From Mucinivorans hirudinis (GTDB lineage Bacteria; Bacteroidota; Bacteroidia; Bacteroidales; Rikenellaceae): a stretch of 64,000 bases of DNA. Below the pieces are notes generated by a model. It searched no databases and was not told the origin of the DNA. It saw nothing but the letters and a program-made list of their open reading frames with translations. Location of the stretch: the NCBI GenBank assembly GCA_000723505.1, contig HG934468.1, positions 2,202,798 to 2,266,797 of the forward strand. Reading direction: 5' to 3'. Positions 1 through 8,599 of the stretch are shown here, in pieces; the first letter of the stretch is position 1, and the number at the start of each line of letters is the position of its first letter. The translations under genes were made by a program, and so were the position numbers.

Positions 1-6
1 TTTCAT
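1..6 (-). CDS. Start of an eighth fimbrillin-like lipoprotein gene (cut by left edge)
   Basis: Only the ATG and one Lys codon lie in the window. The DNA from here rightward matches the upstream region of the gene at 2029..3012 almost base for base (offset 3006), including the promoter and leader. A further paralogue therefore very probably starts here and runs out of the window to the left. By its long leader it would be the A-type (first) gene of another pair. Confidence 0.7.
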
Positions 7-320
7 TTTGTTGTTTGTTTTAAGTGATTATTGATACTTTAGTTTCACAATCGCGTATATTCGATTGTCCTGACACCCTCTTTATGGGTTCTGAGTAGAT
101 CCGGATATATCCGGTTAAGATCAACCTTTTCATAATTTCATTGTCGGAGAATTTAGGTTAAACAATAAATTATTTCACCTTCCAGTGCGTTGCTTTTTTT
201 TGAGTGAACAATAGTTTTGCAAAGGTGTATACTTGCTAAATAACATTCCTTAACTATGTCATATTTATCACTTCACTACCACACTCCAAAAGCTTCTGTC
301 TGGGGCGAATTTCCTCAGGA

Positions 321-328
321 CAAAGGTA
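321..328 (-). promoter_or_regulatory. -7 promoter box of the fimbrillin unit left of the window
   Basis: The minus strand reads TACCTTTG, a match to the Bacteroidota TAnnTTTG box. It recurs at the same relative place upstream of the genes at 2029..3012 and 7622..8599, and as TATCTTTG upstream of 9426..10346. It implies a 5' leader of about 310 nt. No clear -33 TTTG is seen at 19 nt. Confidence 0.55.
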
Positions 329-600
329 TATTATTCACTCAGTGTATATTTTGTATCTAAGAACATATAATTAGTACGAACCTATCCGCTTTATAGAAAA
401 AGAGTTATTGCCGCAATTTTCCGCGTTGTTTCGGCTTGTTGCATCTTGATAAACAATCACTTATCTCGATATAATCACAGCTTTCAAGCAGGAAATATAC
501 TCCAAAATAGCCTGCGAAAAGTACGATAGTAATTATCTATTGATTACAAAATACTCCACATCAAGCATATTGTGCAACCCTCTCCGACTTCGTAAAGCAC

Positions 601-640
601 AAAAAAAAAACCCTTAATTATTTAGGGAATAATTAAGGGG
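601..640 (-). terminator. Terminator of the 2-gene fimbrillin operon (genes at 2029 and 924)
   Basis: An inverted repeat, CCCTTAATTATT / AATAATTAAGGG, is followed on the minus strand by a run of T (ten A on the plus strand at 601..610). It lies about 290 nt beyond the stop codon of the gene at 924..1841. The uvrA fragment would therefore be transcribed antisense inside this 3' UTR. Confidence 0.7.
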
Positions 641-650
641 TCTTGCCAAG

Positions 651-854
651 GTGGATAAGTTGGTTTTGTTAGACGATTCTCCCATTGGACTCACGCCACG
701 CTCGAACGCTGCCACTTATAGCGGCGTATGGGGTGATATTCGCAAGCTGTTCGAGGCAACGCAAGATGCTCAGATTCGCGGTTATAAGGCTGGGCTATTC
801 AGTTTCACCATCAACAAAAAAGTAGTTCCGCTTGACTCGGCGAAACTACTTTGA
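651..854 (+). pseudogene. uvrA-like gene fragment, copy 1
   Basis: This 67-codon open frame begins with GTG and reads [18 protein letters not shown], then [23 protein letters not shown] and FSF. That is the central block of UvrA ([21 protein letters not shown]...RGY..GRFSFN in known UvrA). The match stops just before the zinc-binding GGRCEAC segment and the frame then drifts to a stop. It has no promoter or UvrA domains on either side, so it is a fragment and not a gene. It lies antisense in the 3' UTR of the fimbrillin operon. A second copy is at 3657..3860. A short unrelated peptide cannot be excluded, but the motif match is strong. Confidence 0.75.
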
Positions 855-878
855 GGGCAATTCATATATCATTTTTAT

Positions 879-898
879 GTGCGGGATTTCTCCCGCAC
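879..898. repeat. Perfect 8 bp hairpin at fimbrillin 3' end
   Basis: GTGCGGGA-TTTC-TCCCGCAC, which on the minus (sense) strand has a GAAA tetraloop. It sits 25-45 nt beyond the stop of the gene at 924..1841. It recurs at 3884..3903 and, with one G-T wobble, at 6411..6430, always just past a B-type fimbrillin gene. No T-run follows it, so it may be an mRNA 3'-end stabiliser and not a terminator. Confidence 0.6.
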
Positions 899-923
899 TA
901 AAAAAATTATTCAACAAACCTTA

Positions 924-1841
924 TTACTTATTATTTATTAGTCCAATAGGTTTTAAGGTTATCTCACCAGAATCTTCAAAAGGTACAACTGTTGATTCTA
1001 AACTAAGCTTATACCCGTCTTTACCGAGAAATACCGTAATTATGTGAGTCTTGCCGCTCTCAAAGTCAAATTTAATAGGTACAGAAAGTGCTTTTTTCTC
1101 CCTTGTGGTAACAACTATACTTCTTGTTGTGTGTTTTTTAGCTTCATGTGGGGGTAAGTAATATAGTCTATTATATTTAAGCCCCTTTAAATCACTTATA
1201 CCAGACGTCTCAGTGGAAGCCACAAGTGTGCCTTTGACAACATCAAAAAATGCCTTATATGGCATATCAGTTAATGTAATATCCGAGTCTACGGTATATT
1301 CATGCTCACTGGTTGCCTTTAATATAAAAGTGACTGAACTCTGCAAACGCTTAAACTCAAAATTTACTTTGGGTGACGCTTCGCTTTGTCCATTGGCAGA
1401 TGCCCAAAGGCACTCCATCTTATTAAGGGGATGCTCTGGTTTAAATGTAATCCACTGTGAAGGGGTTCCCAAATTTAGGTTACTGTGATATGGATGATAA
1501 GCAATGAAATCTACTTTTTCCCCTCCAGATGGAAAATACATTAATCCTGTTACCTCTTCAAGTTCACCATTTTTTTTGGCATTGAATTTATAATTGGAAC
1601 AGAGTAAACCGCTATTCGCTCTACTTCCTTCTTTAAATGCGAACATACCTACCTCATCTCCTTGGTCCCACGTGTTACCAGTGACGCGTGTTGTCGTCTT
1701 GACTTCATTTTTTAATATATTGCCACTGAACTTCGCCGCTACGCGGTTGTCAGCCGGTTTTTTTGGTGGTGCTGTAGTATTTTTTTTACAACCCACGAAT
1801 ACCATCGCAACAAGTGTTGCGAAAATTAAATACTTTTTCAT
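924..1841 (-). CDS. Fimbrillin-family lipoprotein (B type)
   Basis: A 305-residue exported lipoprotein of the Mfa/fimbrillin-like family, whose members build or tip the type V pili of Bacteroidota or act as surface adhesins. The signal MKKYLIFATLVAMVFVGC puts the lipidated Cys at residue 18, followed by KKNTTAPPKKP. The family signature is visible: TTTRVT around residue 50, then W-D-Q-G-D-E-V-G-M-F, and VDFIAYHPY at 110-118. In Porphyromonas fimbrillins an Arg in the first position is the gingipain cleavage site that frees the polymerising form; whether TR plays that role here is inference. The short leader lacks a promoter, so it is probably co-transcribed with the gene at 2029..3012. The first 30 codons are almost identical to those of the neighbours. 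Confidence 0.85.
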   Translation of the reverse strand: MKKYLIFATLVAMVFVGCKKNTTAPPKKPADNRVAAKFSGNILKNEVKTTTRVTGNTWDQGDEVGMFAFKEGSRANSGLLCSNYKFNAKKNGELEEVTGLMYFPSGGEKVDFIAYHPYHSNLNLGTPSQWITFKPEHPLNKMECLWASANGQSEASPKVNFEFKRLQSSVTFILKATSEHEYTVDSDITLTDMPYKAFFDVVKGTLVASTETSGISDLKGLKYNRLYYLPPHEAKKHTTRSIVVTTREKKALSVPIKFDFESGKTHIITVFLGKDGYKLSLESTVVPFEDSGEITLKPIGLINNK

Positions 1842-2028
1842 TTTGATGTTTGTTCAAAAGGTTTTTTAATAATTCTATTTCACAATCGCGCAGAGTCGAT
1901 TGTTTAGGCACCCTCTTCATAGAGGCGAATTACCCCCTTTTTATAGGGTACTGAATAGAGCCGGCTACCTCCTATTAGAAGCAACCTTTCTCTTAATTGC
2001 ACAGTTGGAGAATTTTGGGCAAAATAGA
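1842..2028 (-). promoter_or_regulatory. B-type fimbrillin intergenic leader, copy 1
   Basis: A structured, promoterless spacer between two fimbrillin genes. It has a stem ACAATCG/CGATTGT (1882..1888, 1897..1903), a small hairpin CCTCTTCATAGAGG, and a GGTTGC...ACCC pairing possibility. The closely related B leaders are at 4878..5097 and 7402..7621. No TAnnTTTG box is seen. It may be an RNA element controlling translation or the A:B ratio in the operon. Confidence 0.5.
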
Positions 2029-3012
2029 TTATTCTGCATTAAGAATTATGCTTGTTTCAACCCAATCTGTAATGCTGGAAGAAGTCATTTTAGCCTCTCC
2101 GAACTTTTGGAGCTCTATTTTAATCCTATGTCTCTTCCCAGCCTCCACGTTTTGCTTGAGAGGCACAATATATGTATGTTTTTTGTCGGGTGAAGTGACT
2201 CTTATAAGTCTATCTCCGAATTGTGTATTTTGATGTGGAGGAAGTTGAGCATACCAAGCGAATGATGCAAGTCGTCCTCCTCTTGATCCCCCTTCAGTAT
2301 ATATTGCAAATTCCTCCAACTTTACTGAAGCAGGTTTTGGATCGCTGGGGAGAGACACTATGCCCGTTTTAACATTAAAAGTGCCCAGAGTTGGCACTTT
2401 ATCTAATGTGACTTCCCAGCGAGATAGTGCTGGGTATCCCGATGAGCCTGCAGCAATTGTAATATGGATTAGACCCTGCGCACGCTTAAAATTAAAGTTC
2501 ACTGCACTTTCCATATTGCTTTGTCCCGTGACAGTTGCCCAAATGCACTCCATTTTGCTTAAGTTTGCAAGTGTTTGGCTTGAAAAAAGAACGTCTACCG
2601 TGTGGTTAGTAGCTGTGACTTTTGGATTATAGGGATGATAAGCAATGAAATCTACTTTATTTTTCGTCGGAAAATATATATCTGCCGATTTTGGAGAAAA
2701 TCTGCCATTTCCGTTGACCTTGTATGGAATATTGTCTGCTAATACATTCTCGGCAGTACGTTCCGATCCTTCGGCGAACATACTCACACCTACCTCGTCC
2801 GCCCCTCTACCACTCCACCCGCCCTCTAAATCAACTCGCGTAGATACAGTTGCCGTGACATCACCTTCTAATATACTGCCTTTTAATATATTGCCACTGA
2901 ACTTCGCCGCTACAGGTTTTTCAGTCGGTTTTTTTGGTGGTGCTGTAGTATTTTTTTTACAACCCACGAATACCATCGCAACAAGTGTTGCGAAAATTAA
3001 ATACTTTTTCAT
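2029..3012 (-). CDS. Fimbrillin-family lipoprotein (A type)
   Basis: 327 residues, with a lipoprotein signal almost identical to its neighbours (Cys18). The mature part differs: STRVDLEGGW near residues 58-67, DEVGVSMF, and VDFIAYHPY near 115-125, all typical of the fimbrillin family. It is predicted to be exported and lipid-anchored, possibly surface exposed or a pilus subunit. Its long leader carries its own promoter (3328..3335), making it the first gene of a two-gene operon with 924..1841. It resembles the A-type genes at 5098 and 7622 more than the adjacent B gene, which fits duplication of A+B pairs. The pilus assembly or tip role is unknown and no chaperone or assembly gene lies nearby. 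Confidence 0.85.
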   Translation of the reverse strand: MKKYLIFATLVAMVFVGCKKNTTAPPKKPTEKPVAAKFSGNILKGSILEGDVTATVSTRVDLEGGWSGRGADEVGVSMFAEGSERTAENVLADNIPYKVNGNGRFSPKSADIYFPTKNKVDFIAYHPYNPKVTATNHTVDVLFSSQTLANLSKMECIWATVTGQSNMESAVNFNFKRAQGLIHITIAAGSSGYPALSRWEVTLDKVPTLGTFNVKTGIVSLPSDPKPASVKLEEFAIYTEGGSRGGRLASFAWYAQLPPHQNTQFGDRLIRVTSPDKKHTYIVPLKQNVEAGKRHRIKIELQKFGEAKMTSSSITDWVETSIILNAE

Positions 3013-3327
3013 TTTGTTGTTTGTTTTAAGTGATTATTGATACTTTAGTTTCACAATCGCGTATATTCGATTGTCCTGACACCCTCTTTATGGGTTCTGA
3101 GTAGATCCGGATATATCCGGTTAAGATCAACCTTTTCATAATTTCATTGTCGGAGAATTTAGGTTAAACAATAAATTATTTCACCTTCCAGTGCGTTGCT
3201 TTTTTTTGAGTGAACAATAGTTTTGCAAAGGTGTATACTTGCTAAATAACATTCCTTAACTATGTCATATTTATCACTTCACTACCACACTCCAAAAGCT
3301 TCTGTCTGGGGCGAACTTTCCTCAGGA

Positions 3328-3335
3328 CAAAGGTA
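3328..3335 (-). promoter_or_regulatory. -7 promoter box for fimbrillin operon 2029-924
   Basis: The minus strand reads TACCTTTG. It lies ~315 nt upstream of the ATG at 3012, in the same context as the boxes at 321 and 8916. Confidence 0.55.
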
Positions 3336-3608
3336 TATTATTCACTCAGTGTATATTTTGTATCTAAGAACATATAATTAGTACGAACCTATCCGATTTA
3401 TAGAAAAAGAGTTATTGTCGCAATTTTCCGCGTTGTTTCGGCTTGTTACATCTTGACAAACAATCACTTACCTCGGTATAATCACAGCTTTCTAGCAGGA
3501 AATATACTCCAAAATAGCCTGCGAAAAGTACGATAGTAATTATCTATTGATTACAAAATACTCCACATCAAGCATATTGTGCAACCTTCTCCGACTTCGT
3601 AAAGCACT

Positions 3609-3646
3609 AAAAAAAAACCTTAATTATTTTGGGAATAATTAAGGGG
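3609..3646 (-). terminator. Terminator downstream of fimbrillin gene 3948
   Basis: An inverted repeat CCTTAATTATT / AATAATTAAGG is followed on the minus strand by nine T. It is the equivalent of 601..640. It probably ends a transcript that may run through four fimbrillin genes (8599 to 3948). Confidence 0.7.
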
Positions 3647-3656
3647 TCTTGCCAAG

Positions 3657-3860
3657 GTGGATAAGTTGGTTTTGTTAGACGATTCTCCCATTGGACTCAC
3701 GCCACGCTCGAACGCTGCCACTTATAGCGGCGTATGGGGTGATATTCGCAAGCTGTTCGAGGCAACGCAAGATGCTCAGATTCGCAGTTATAAGGCTGGG
3801 CTATTCAGTTTCACCATCAACAAAAAAGTAGTTCCGCCTGACTCGGCGAAACTACTTTGA
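3657..3860 (+). pseudogene. uvrA-like gene fragment, copy 2
   Basis: The second copy of the UvrA-derived 67-codon fragment, differing from 651..854 at two codons (RSYKAG for RGYKAG, VVPPDS for VVPLDS). One change hits the Gly of RGYK, conserved in the UvrA family, as expected for DNA not kept as protein. It was carried along when the A+B fimbrillin unit was duplicated. Confidence 0.75.
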
Positions 3861-3947
3861 GGGCAATTCATATATCATTTTTAGTGCGGGATTTCTCCCG
3901 CACTAAAAAAATCTCCAACAAACCTTAGAGGGTTGCTATATTCCACA

Positions 3948-4877
3948 TTATCTAATACGTACAGGATGTATATCATCTTGCCTTTTTCCTGCCCACCAAG
4001 GCTCAATTGTTGAGCTCACGGACAGCTCCCCGCTTTCGTCACCTAATTTTATTGTAACCTTGTGAGTCTTCCCGGCTACCATTTCAAAAGTAATAGGTGC
4101 AATATACGAAAGAGTTTTACCTTTATATGGCATTTCAACCACTATTTTTCTATTGCTGAAATTTTCATTTGTATGTGGAGGGAGGTAAACCAGATTCCTC
4201 TCAAGTTGCAAATTGATTGGTGCTTTGGGATTGATAAGAGCGCCATTCATAACATCAAATGTAGCCATAACTGGAATAGCTTCTATTGTAATCTTCGTTC
4301 CCTTTAATACTTCATCAGAAATATACCTTGCATTTGAGACAAGTACAATCTGCATTGAACTTTGCAGGCGACGAAACGGAAACTGTATAGCGGGTGACTT
4401 CGCGCTTTGTTTAGGGACAAATGACCAAAGGAACTCCAACGCTGTAAGGTCTTTTTGTTCCGAAAAATTCACTGGTGTCGTCGGCAAAAAGCCCACATTC
4501 TTGCTATTAAATTCAGTATTATGGGGATGATATGCAATGAAATCTACTTCAGTATCATTACTCGGAAAATATATTTTTTCGCCCTCAGGAGTCATAGCGC
4601 CGGTCTTGGAGCAACTGAATTTAGAATTGTTTGTGAACGAAGTGGCAATTTCTTTAGACCCTGAGGGAAGCATAAATATACCTATTTTCTCTGCTCCTTC
4701 CCATTGGCCATCATAAGTAACGCGTGTTGTCGTCTTGACATCATCTTTTAATATTTTGCCGCTGAGCTGCGCTGCTACGCGGTTGTCAGCCGGTTTTTTG
4801 GGTGGTGCTGTAGTGTTTTTTTTACAACCCACGAATACCATCGCAACAATTGTTGCGAAAATTAAATACTTTTTCAT
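3948..4877 (-). CDS. Fimbrillin-family lipoprotein (B type)
   Basis: 309 residues with the common lipoprotein signal (Cys18). The mature part has KTTTRVTYDGQWEGAEKIGI, then VDFIAYHPHN and a LEFLWSFVPKQS block. It matches the gene at 6475 along its length better than the B gene at 924, so these two copies separated more recently. It is exported and lipid-anchored by prediction; pilus subunit or adhesin is the family role. It lies after the A gene at 5098 with a promoterless B leader (4878..5097). Confidence 0.85.
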   Translation of the reverse strand: MKKYLIFATIVAMVFVGCKKNTTAPPKKPADNRVAAQLSGKILKDDVKTTTRVTYDGQWEGAEKIGIFMLPSGSKEIATSFTNNSKFSCSKTGAMTPEGEKIYFPSNDTEVDFIAYHPHNTEFNSKNVGFLPTTPVNFSEQKDLTALEFLWSFVPKQSAKSPAIQFPFRRLQSSMQIVLVSNARYISDEVLKGTKITIEAIPVMATFDVMNGALINPKAPINLQLERNLVYLPPHTNENFSNRKIVVEMPYKGKTLSYIAPITFEMVAGKTHKVTIKLGDESGELSVSSTIEPWWAGKRQDDIHPVRIR

Positions 4878-5097
4878 TTTGATGTTTATTCAAAAAGGTT
4901 TTTAATAATTTTATTTCACAATCGCGCAGAGTCGATTGTTCTGGCGCCCTCTTCAAAGAGGCGAATTATCCCTTTTCTATAGGGTGCTGAGCAGAGCCGT
5001 CTACCTCCGATTGGAAGCAACCTTTCTCTTAATTGTATAGTTGGATAATTTTGGGCAAACCCACATTCTCCAATCAAAGTTTAGAAGGTTACTACCT
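4878..5097 (-). promoter_or_regulatory. B-type fimbrillin intergenic leader, copy 2
   Basis: A 220 nt promoterless spacer with the ACAATCG/CGATTGT stem, a CCTCTTCAAAGAGG hairpin and an ACCC/GGGT-like pairing. It is very close to 7402..7621. Confidence 0.5.
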
Positions 5098-6075
5098 TTA
5101 TTTTTTATCTAAAGGGGCGATTATTTCAAGTGATTCTATACTCCACTTTTCAATGCTTGATTCAATAGTAGCATTGACATCATCTTGGATCTTTATAGCA
5201 ATCCAGTGACTCCTCCCGGACACTATGTTAATTTTAAGAGGGACAGTATATACTCTTTGATTTTTTAAAGTAACTTCTATCCATCTATTTCCGTATCTTT
5301 CATTTGTATGCGGAGGAAGGTGAATGGAATATCCAGTATATGTCACGCTGCGAGGTTGGTGTTTATTTTCCGGAATTTTTATTTTGCCTTCTATAATATC
5401 AAAAACACCAATAGTTGGCACACCAATAAGTTTGAACGTCGCACCTTCTAAATCTGCGGCCTTAATACTTTCCGTTACGCTTGACAAGTTGATATTCACT
5501 AAACTTTGCACACGCTTAAAAGTAAACTTTACGTTGGGTGATTCCTCACTTTGTCCAATGGCTTCTGCCCAGTAGAACCCTTCTGCTGCAGCGTTCTTTT
5601 TTTCTGGTTCTGAAAAATCAGCAGTGATAAGCCTGACGGTCGGTGACATATCTTCAATATAAGGAAAATATGCAATGAAATCTACTTTCTTTTTTGCAGG
5701 AAAATATATCGTATTTTCTAAATTTGCTCCAAATATGGCGCCATTTACTGTTCCTTCATCTGTCGTCAGTGATTGGGTTGAAAGGAATTCGTACTTGGCA
5801 TTTTTTGTCAATACATTAGTCTCATTGCGTTCCTGTTCATTTGCAAACATAAACACACCTATCTTATCTTTTGCCTCCCACTCGCCTCTTTCGGAAACGC
5901 GCGTAGATATAGTTGTCGTGACATTACCTTCTAATATACTGCCTTTTGATATATTGCCACTGAACTTCGCAGCTACAGGTTTTTCAGTCGGTTTTTTTGG
6001 TGGTGCTGTAGTATTTTTTTTACAACCCACGAATACCATCGCAACAATTGTTGCGAAAATTAAATACTTTTTCAT
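5098..6075 (-). CDS. Fimbrillin-family lipoprotein (A type)
   Basis: 325 residues, common signal with lipidated Cys18. The mature region has TISTRVSERGEWEAKDKIGV followed by FMFANEQERN, VDFIAYFPY and FYWAEAIGQS, closely matching the gene at 7622 (TRVSERGEWEAKDQIGV). The leader upstream is a shortened copy that has lost the promoter box and the upstream terminator. Expression therefore probably depends on read-through from the pair at 7622/6475. Confidence 0.85.
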   Translation of the reverse strand: MKKYLIFATIVAMVFVGCKKNTTAPPKKPTEKPVAAKFSGNISKGSILEGNVTTTISTRVSERGEWEAKDKIGVFMFANEQERNETNVLTKNAKYEFLSTQSLTTDEGTVNGAIFGANLENTIYFPAKKKVDFIAYFPYIEDMSPTVRLITADFSEPEKKNAAAEGFYWAEAIGQSEESPNVKFTFKRVQSLVNINLSSVTESIKAADLEGATFKLIGVPTIGVFDIIEGKIKIPENKHQPRSVTYTGYSIHLPPHTNERYGNRWIEVTLKNQRVYTVPLKINIVSGRSHWIAIKIQDDVNATIESSIEKWSIESLEIIAPLDKK

Positions 6076-6475
6076 TTTGATGTTTATCTTAAGTGATCAT
6101 TGATACTTTAGTTTCACAATCGCGTAGATTCGATTGTCCTGACACCCTCTTTATGGGTTCTGAGTAGATCCGGATATATCCGGTTAAAATCAACCTTTTC
6201 ATAATTTCATTGTCGGAGAATTTAGGTTAAACAATAAATTATTCCACCTTCCAGTGCGTCGCTTTTTTTGAGTGAACAATAGTTTGGTAAAGGTGTATTC
6301 TTGCTAAATAACAATCTCCAACTATGGCTTATTTATCACTTCACTGCCACACTTCAAAAGCTTCGGTCTGGGGTGAACTTCTCTCAGGGCAAATAATATA
6401 TCATTTTTGTGTGCGGGATTTCTCCCGTACTAAAAAAATCTCCAACAAACCTTAGAAGGTTGCTATACTCCACAT
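6070..6475 (-). repeat. Shortened fimbrillin leader repeat (internal deletion)
   Basis: It aligns with the first ~320 nt of the long leader, then jumps from the ...CTCAGGGCAAA segment straight to the ...TATATCATTTTT segment before the GAAA-type hairpin (6411..6430). Compared with 1..920 it lacks about 530 bp, including the -7 box, the terminator and the uvrA fragment. The palindrome CCGGATATATCCGG and the ACAATCG stem are kept. Confidence 0.8.
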
Positions 6476-7401
6476 TATTTCAAACGTACAGGAAGTATAT
6501 CATTTTGCCATTCTCCTCGCCACCAAGGCTCAATTGTTGAGCTCACGGACACCTCGTTTAGGTCACCTAATCCTAGTGTAACCAAGTGAGTCTTCCCGGC
6601 TACCACGTCAAAAGTAATAGGTGCAGTAAACCGCAAAGTTTTATCTTCGTATGGTATTTCGACTATTATTTTTCTATCTTTGAATTTTTCATTTGTATGT
6701 GGAGGAAGGTAAGTTACTGGGTTATTCTTATTAACCAGCAAATCAGTAGCTTCCGCGGGATGCTCAATAGCGCCCTTCATAATATCAAACACAGCATAAA
6801 CTGGCACTTGAGTTATTTTAATCTTAGCTTTCTTTATTAGTTCTGCAGTAATATGCTTTGAATTTGAGACAAGTTCAATATTTATTGAACTCTGCAAGCG
6901 ACGAAACGGAAAGTGTATTCTGGGTGACTTCGAGCTTTGTTTAGGGACAAATGCCCAAAGGAACTCCAAATTTTCAAGGTTTCCTTGGTTAGAAAAATCC
7001 GCCGGTATAGCAGACCGTTTCTTGTCCGATAACGCAGTCGAATAGGGATAATATGCAATGAAATCCACTTCAGTATTATTAGCCGGAAAAAAAATGGGTG
7101 AATCTAAATAGCGTAAACGGTTGGTGCCACGGGTGATAGCGGTTTTACTATTGTGTACGAGCACAGCGCCTATTTCTCTAGATTCTGTGGAAAGCATATA
7201 TACACCTATAAGCTCCGATCCGTGCCAGCGGCCGTCTGAAGTTACGCGCGTTGTTGTCTTGACATCATCTTTTATTATTTTGCCGCTGAACTGCGCCTCT
7301 ACGCGGTTGTCAGCCGGTTTTTTTGGTGGTGCTGTAGTATTTTTTTTACAACCCACGAATACCATCGCAACAAGTGTTGCGAAAATTAAATACTTTTTCA
7401 T
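6475..7401 (-). CDS. Fimbrillin-family lipoprotein (B type)
   Basis: 308 residues, common lipoprotein signal (Cys18). The mature part shows KTTTRVTSDGRWHGSELIGV, VDFIAYYPYS, and a LEFLWAFVPKQSSKSP block shared with the gene at 3948. It is predicted exported, lipid-anchored and of beta-sandwich fimbrillin fold. It follows the A gene at 7622 with a promoterless leader, so it is the second gene of that operon. Confidence 0.85.
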   Translation of the reverse strand: MKKYLIFATLVAMVFVGCKKNTTAPPKKPADNRVEAQFSGKIIKDDVKTTTRVTSDGRWHGSELIGVYMLSTESREIGAVLVHNSKTAITRGTNRLRYLDSPIFFPANNTEVDFIAYYPYSTALSDKKRSAIPADFSNQGNLENLEFLWAFVPKQSSKSPRIHFPFRRLQSSINIELVSNSKHITAELIKKAKIKITQVPVYAVFDIMKGAIEHPAEATDLLVNKNNPVTYLPPHTNEKFKDRKIIVEIPYEDKTLRFTAPITFDVVAGKTHLVTLGLGDLNEVSVSSTIEPWWRGEWQNDILPVRLK

Positions 7402-7621
7402 TTTGATGTTTGTTCAAAAGGGTTTTTAATAATTTTATTTCACAATCGCGCAGTGTCGATTGTTCTGGCACCCTCTTCAAAGAGGCGAATTACCCCCTTT
7501 GTATAGGGTGCTGAGTAGAGCCGTCTACCTCCGATTAGAAGCAACCTTTCTCTTAATTGTATAGTTTGAGAATTTTGGATAAATCAACATTCTCCAATCA
7601 AAGTTTAGAAGGTTACTACCT
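7402..7621 (-). promoter_or_regulatory. B-type fimbrillin intergenic leader, copy 3
   Basis: A 220 nt spacer with the conserved ACAATCG/CGATTGT stem, the CCTCTTCAAAGAGG hairpin and an ACCC...GGGT pairing. No promoter box is seen. Almost identical to 4878..5097. Confidence 0.5.
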
Positions 7622-8599
7622 TTATTCTTTATTAATCTCCATAGGGACGTTTATTCTTGGTACTGATTCTAAATCCCACTTTACAATGCTTGTTTCAACA
7701 CTAGCACGTATATCATCTTGGAACTTTACAGCAATCCTGTGACTCATCCCAGCCTCTATGTCTACCTTAAGAGGGACATGATATACCCGTGGATTTGCTG
7801 AAAAAGAAATTTCTATCCGTCTATCTCCGTATTTTTCATTTGTATGTGGAGGAAGGTTAATACGCCTTTGAGTAAATTCCACTTCCTTAGGTTGTGTTAC
7901 ATCTGTACGGAAAAATATTTTGCCTGTCATAATATCAAAACTACCAATAGTTGGCACACCAATTAATGTGAATTTCGCATCTTCCAAATCCATTGCATTA
8001 ACATCTTTCGTTTCGCTTGACAATTCGAGAGTCATTGCACCGTGCGCACGCTTAAAAGTAAACGTTACCTTGGGTGATTCCTCACTTTGTCCAATGGCTT
8101 CTGCCCAGTAGAACCCCTCTGTTTCAAGCGCCATTTTATCTGGGTTTGAAAAATCAGCCTTGATAGTCTTTGCGGTCGGTGACATATCTTTAATATAAGG
8201 AAAATATGCAACGAAATCTACTTTTGTTTTCGCAGGAAAATATATGGCATCTTCAAAAGCTGGTTCAAATACGGCGTTATTTACTGTTTTTGCTCCATCT
8301 GCGGTCGTCAGTGAAACGGTTGATGTGTATTTGTGCAGAACATTGCTTTTCAGTACATTATCAGCATTGCGTTCCTTTTCATTTGCAAACATAAACACAC
8401 CTATCTGATCTTTTGCCTCCCACTCGCCTCTTTCGGAAACGCGCGTAATTGTAGTTGTCGTGACATCACCTTTTAATATATTACCACTGAACTTCGCAAC
8501 TACACGTTTGTCAACAGGCTTTGGTGGTGCTGTAGTATTTTTTTTACAACCCACGAATACCATCGCAACAAGTGTTGCGAAAATTAAATACTTTTTCAT
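7622..8599 (-). CDS. Fimbrillin-family lipoprotein (A type)
   Basis: 325 residues. Same signal with Cys18, but the following linker is two residues shorter (KKNTTAPPKPVDKR). The mature part has TRVSERGEWEAKDQIGV, FMFANEKERN, VDFVAYFPY and FYWAEAIGQSEES, closely like the gene at 5098. It has a full long leader with its own promoter (8916..8923). It probably heads an operon that continues into 6475 and, because the next leader lacks a promoter and terminator, also into 5098 and 3948. Confidence 0.85.
   Translation of the reverse strand: MKKYLIFATLVAMVFVGCKKNTTAPPKPVDKRVVAKFSGNILKGDVTTTTITRVSERGEWEAKDQIGVFMFANEKERNADNVLKSNVLHKYTSTVSLTTADGAKTVNNAVFEPAFEDAIYFPAKTKVDFVAYFPYIKDMSPTAKTIKADFSNPDKMALETEGFYWAEAIGQSEESPKVTFTFKRAHGAMTLELSSETKDVNAMDLEDAKFTLIGVPTIGSFDIMTGKIFFRTDVTQPKEVEFTQRRINLPPHTNEKYGDRRIEISFSANPRVYHVPLKVDIEAGMSHRIAVKFQDDIRASVETSIVKWDLESVPRINVPMEINKE

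Larger units (their letters stand above)
1..920 (-). repeat. Long fimbrillin leader repeat, copy 1
   Basis: A direct repeat of about 0.9 kb, nearly identical to 3007..3926. Read on the minus strand it holds, in order, a GAAA-loop hairpin (879..898), an antisense uvrA fragment, a terminator hairpin (601..640), ~270 nt of AT-rich DNA, a -7 promoter box (321..328), and a ~310 nt 5' leader ending at the start codon at 6. The leader has a 14 bp perfect palindrome, CCGGATATATCCGG (101..114), and a stem with arms ACAATCG/CGATTGT (47..53, 62..68). The same stem precedes the other array genes except the diverged one at 9426..10346. Confidence 0.85.
3007..3926 (-). repeat. Long fimbrillin leader repeat, copy 2
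   Basis: A direct copy of 1..920 with a few substitutions. It contains the same -7 box, terminator hairpin, uvrA fragment and GAAA hairpin. The sequences part at about 3915 where the next B gene's 3' end begins. The 3006 bp offset to copy 1 equals one A+B duplication unit. Confidence 0.85.

Noticed and set aside
1-920. Invertible promoter as in phase-variable Bacteroides loci
   Set aside because: All leader copies lie in the same direction and no inverted repeats flank the promoter segment; no recombinase gene is nearby.
2645-3040. Open frames on the plus strand opposite each fimbrillin signal peptide
   Set aside because: They recur at every copy only because the signal-peptide DNA is repeated; they lack promoters, and their hydrophobic look is the complement of the lipoprotein signal.
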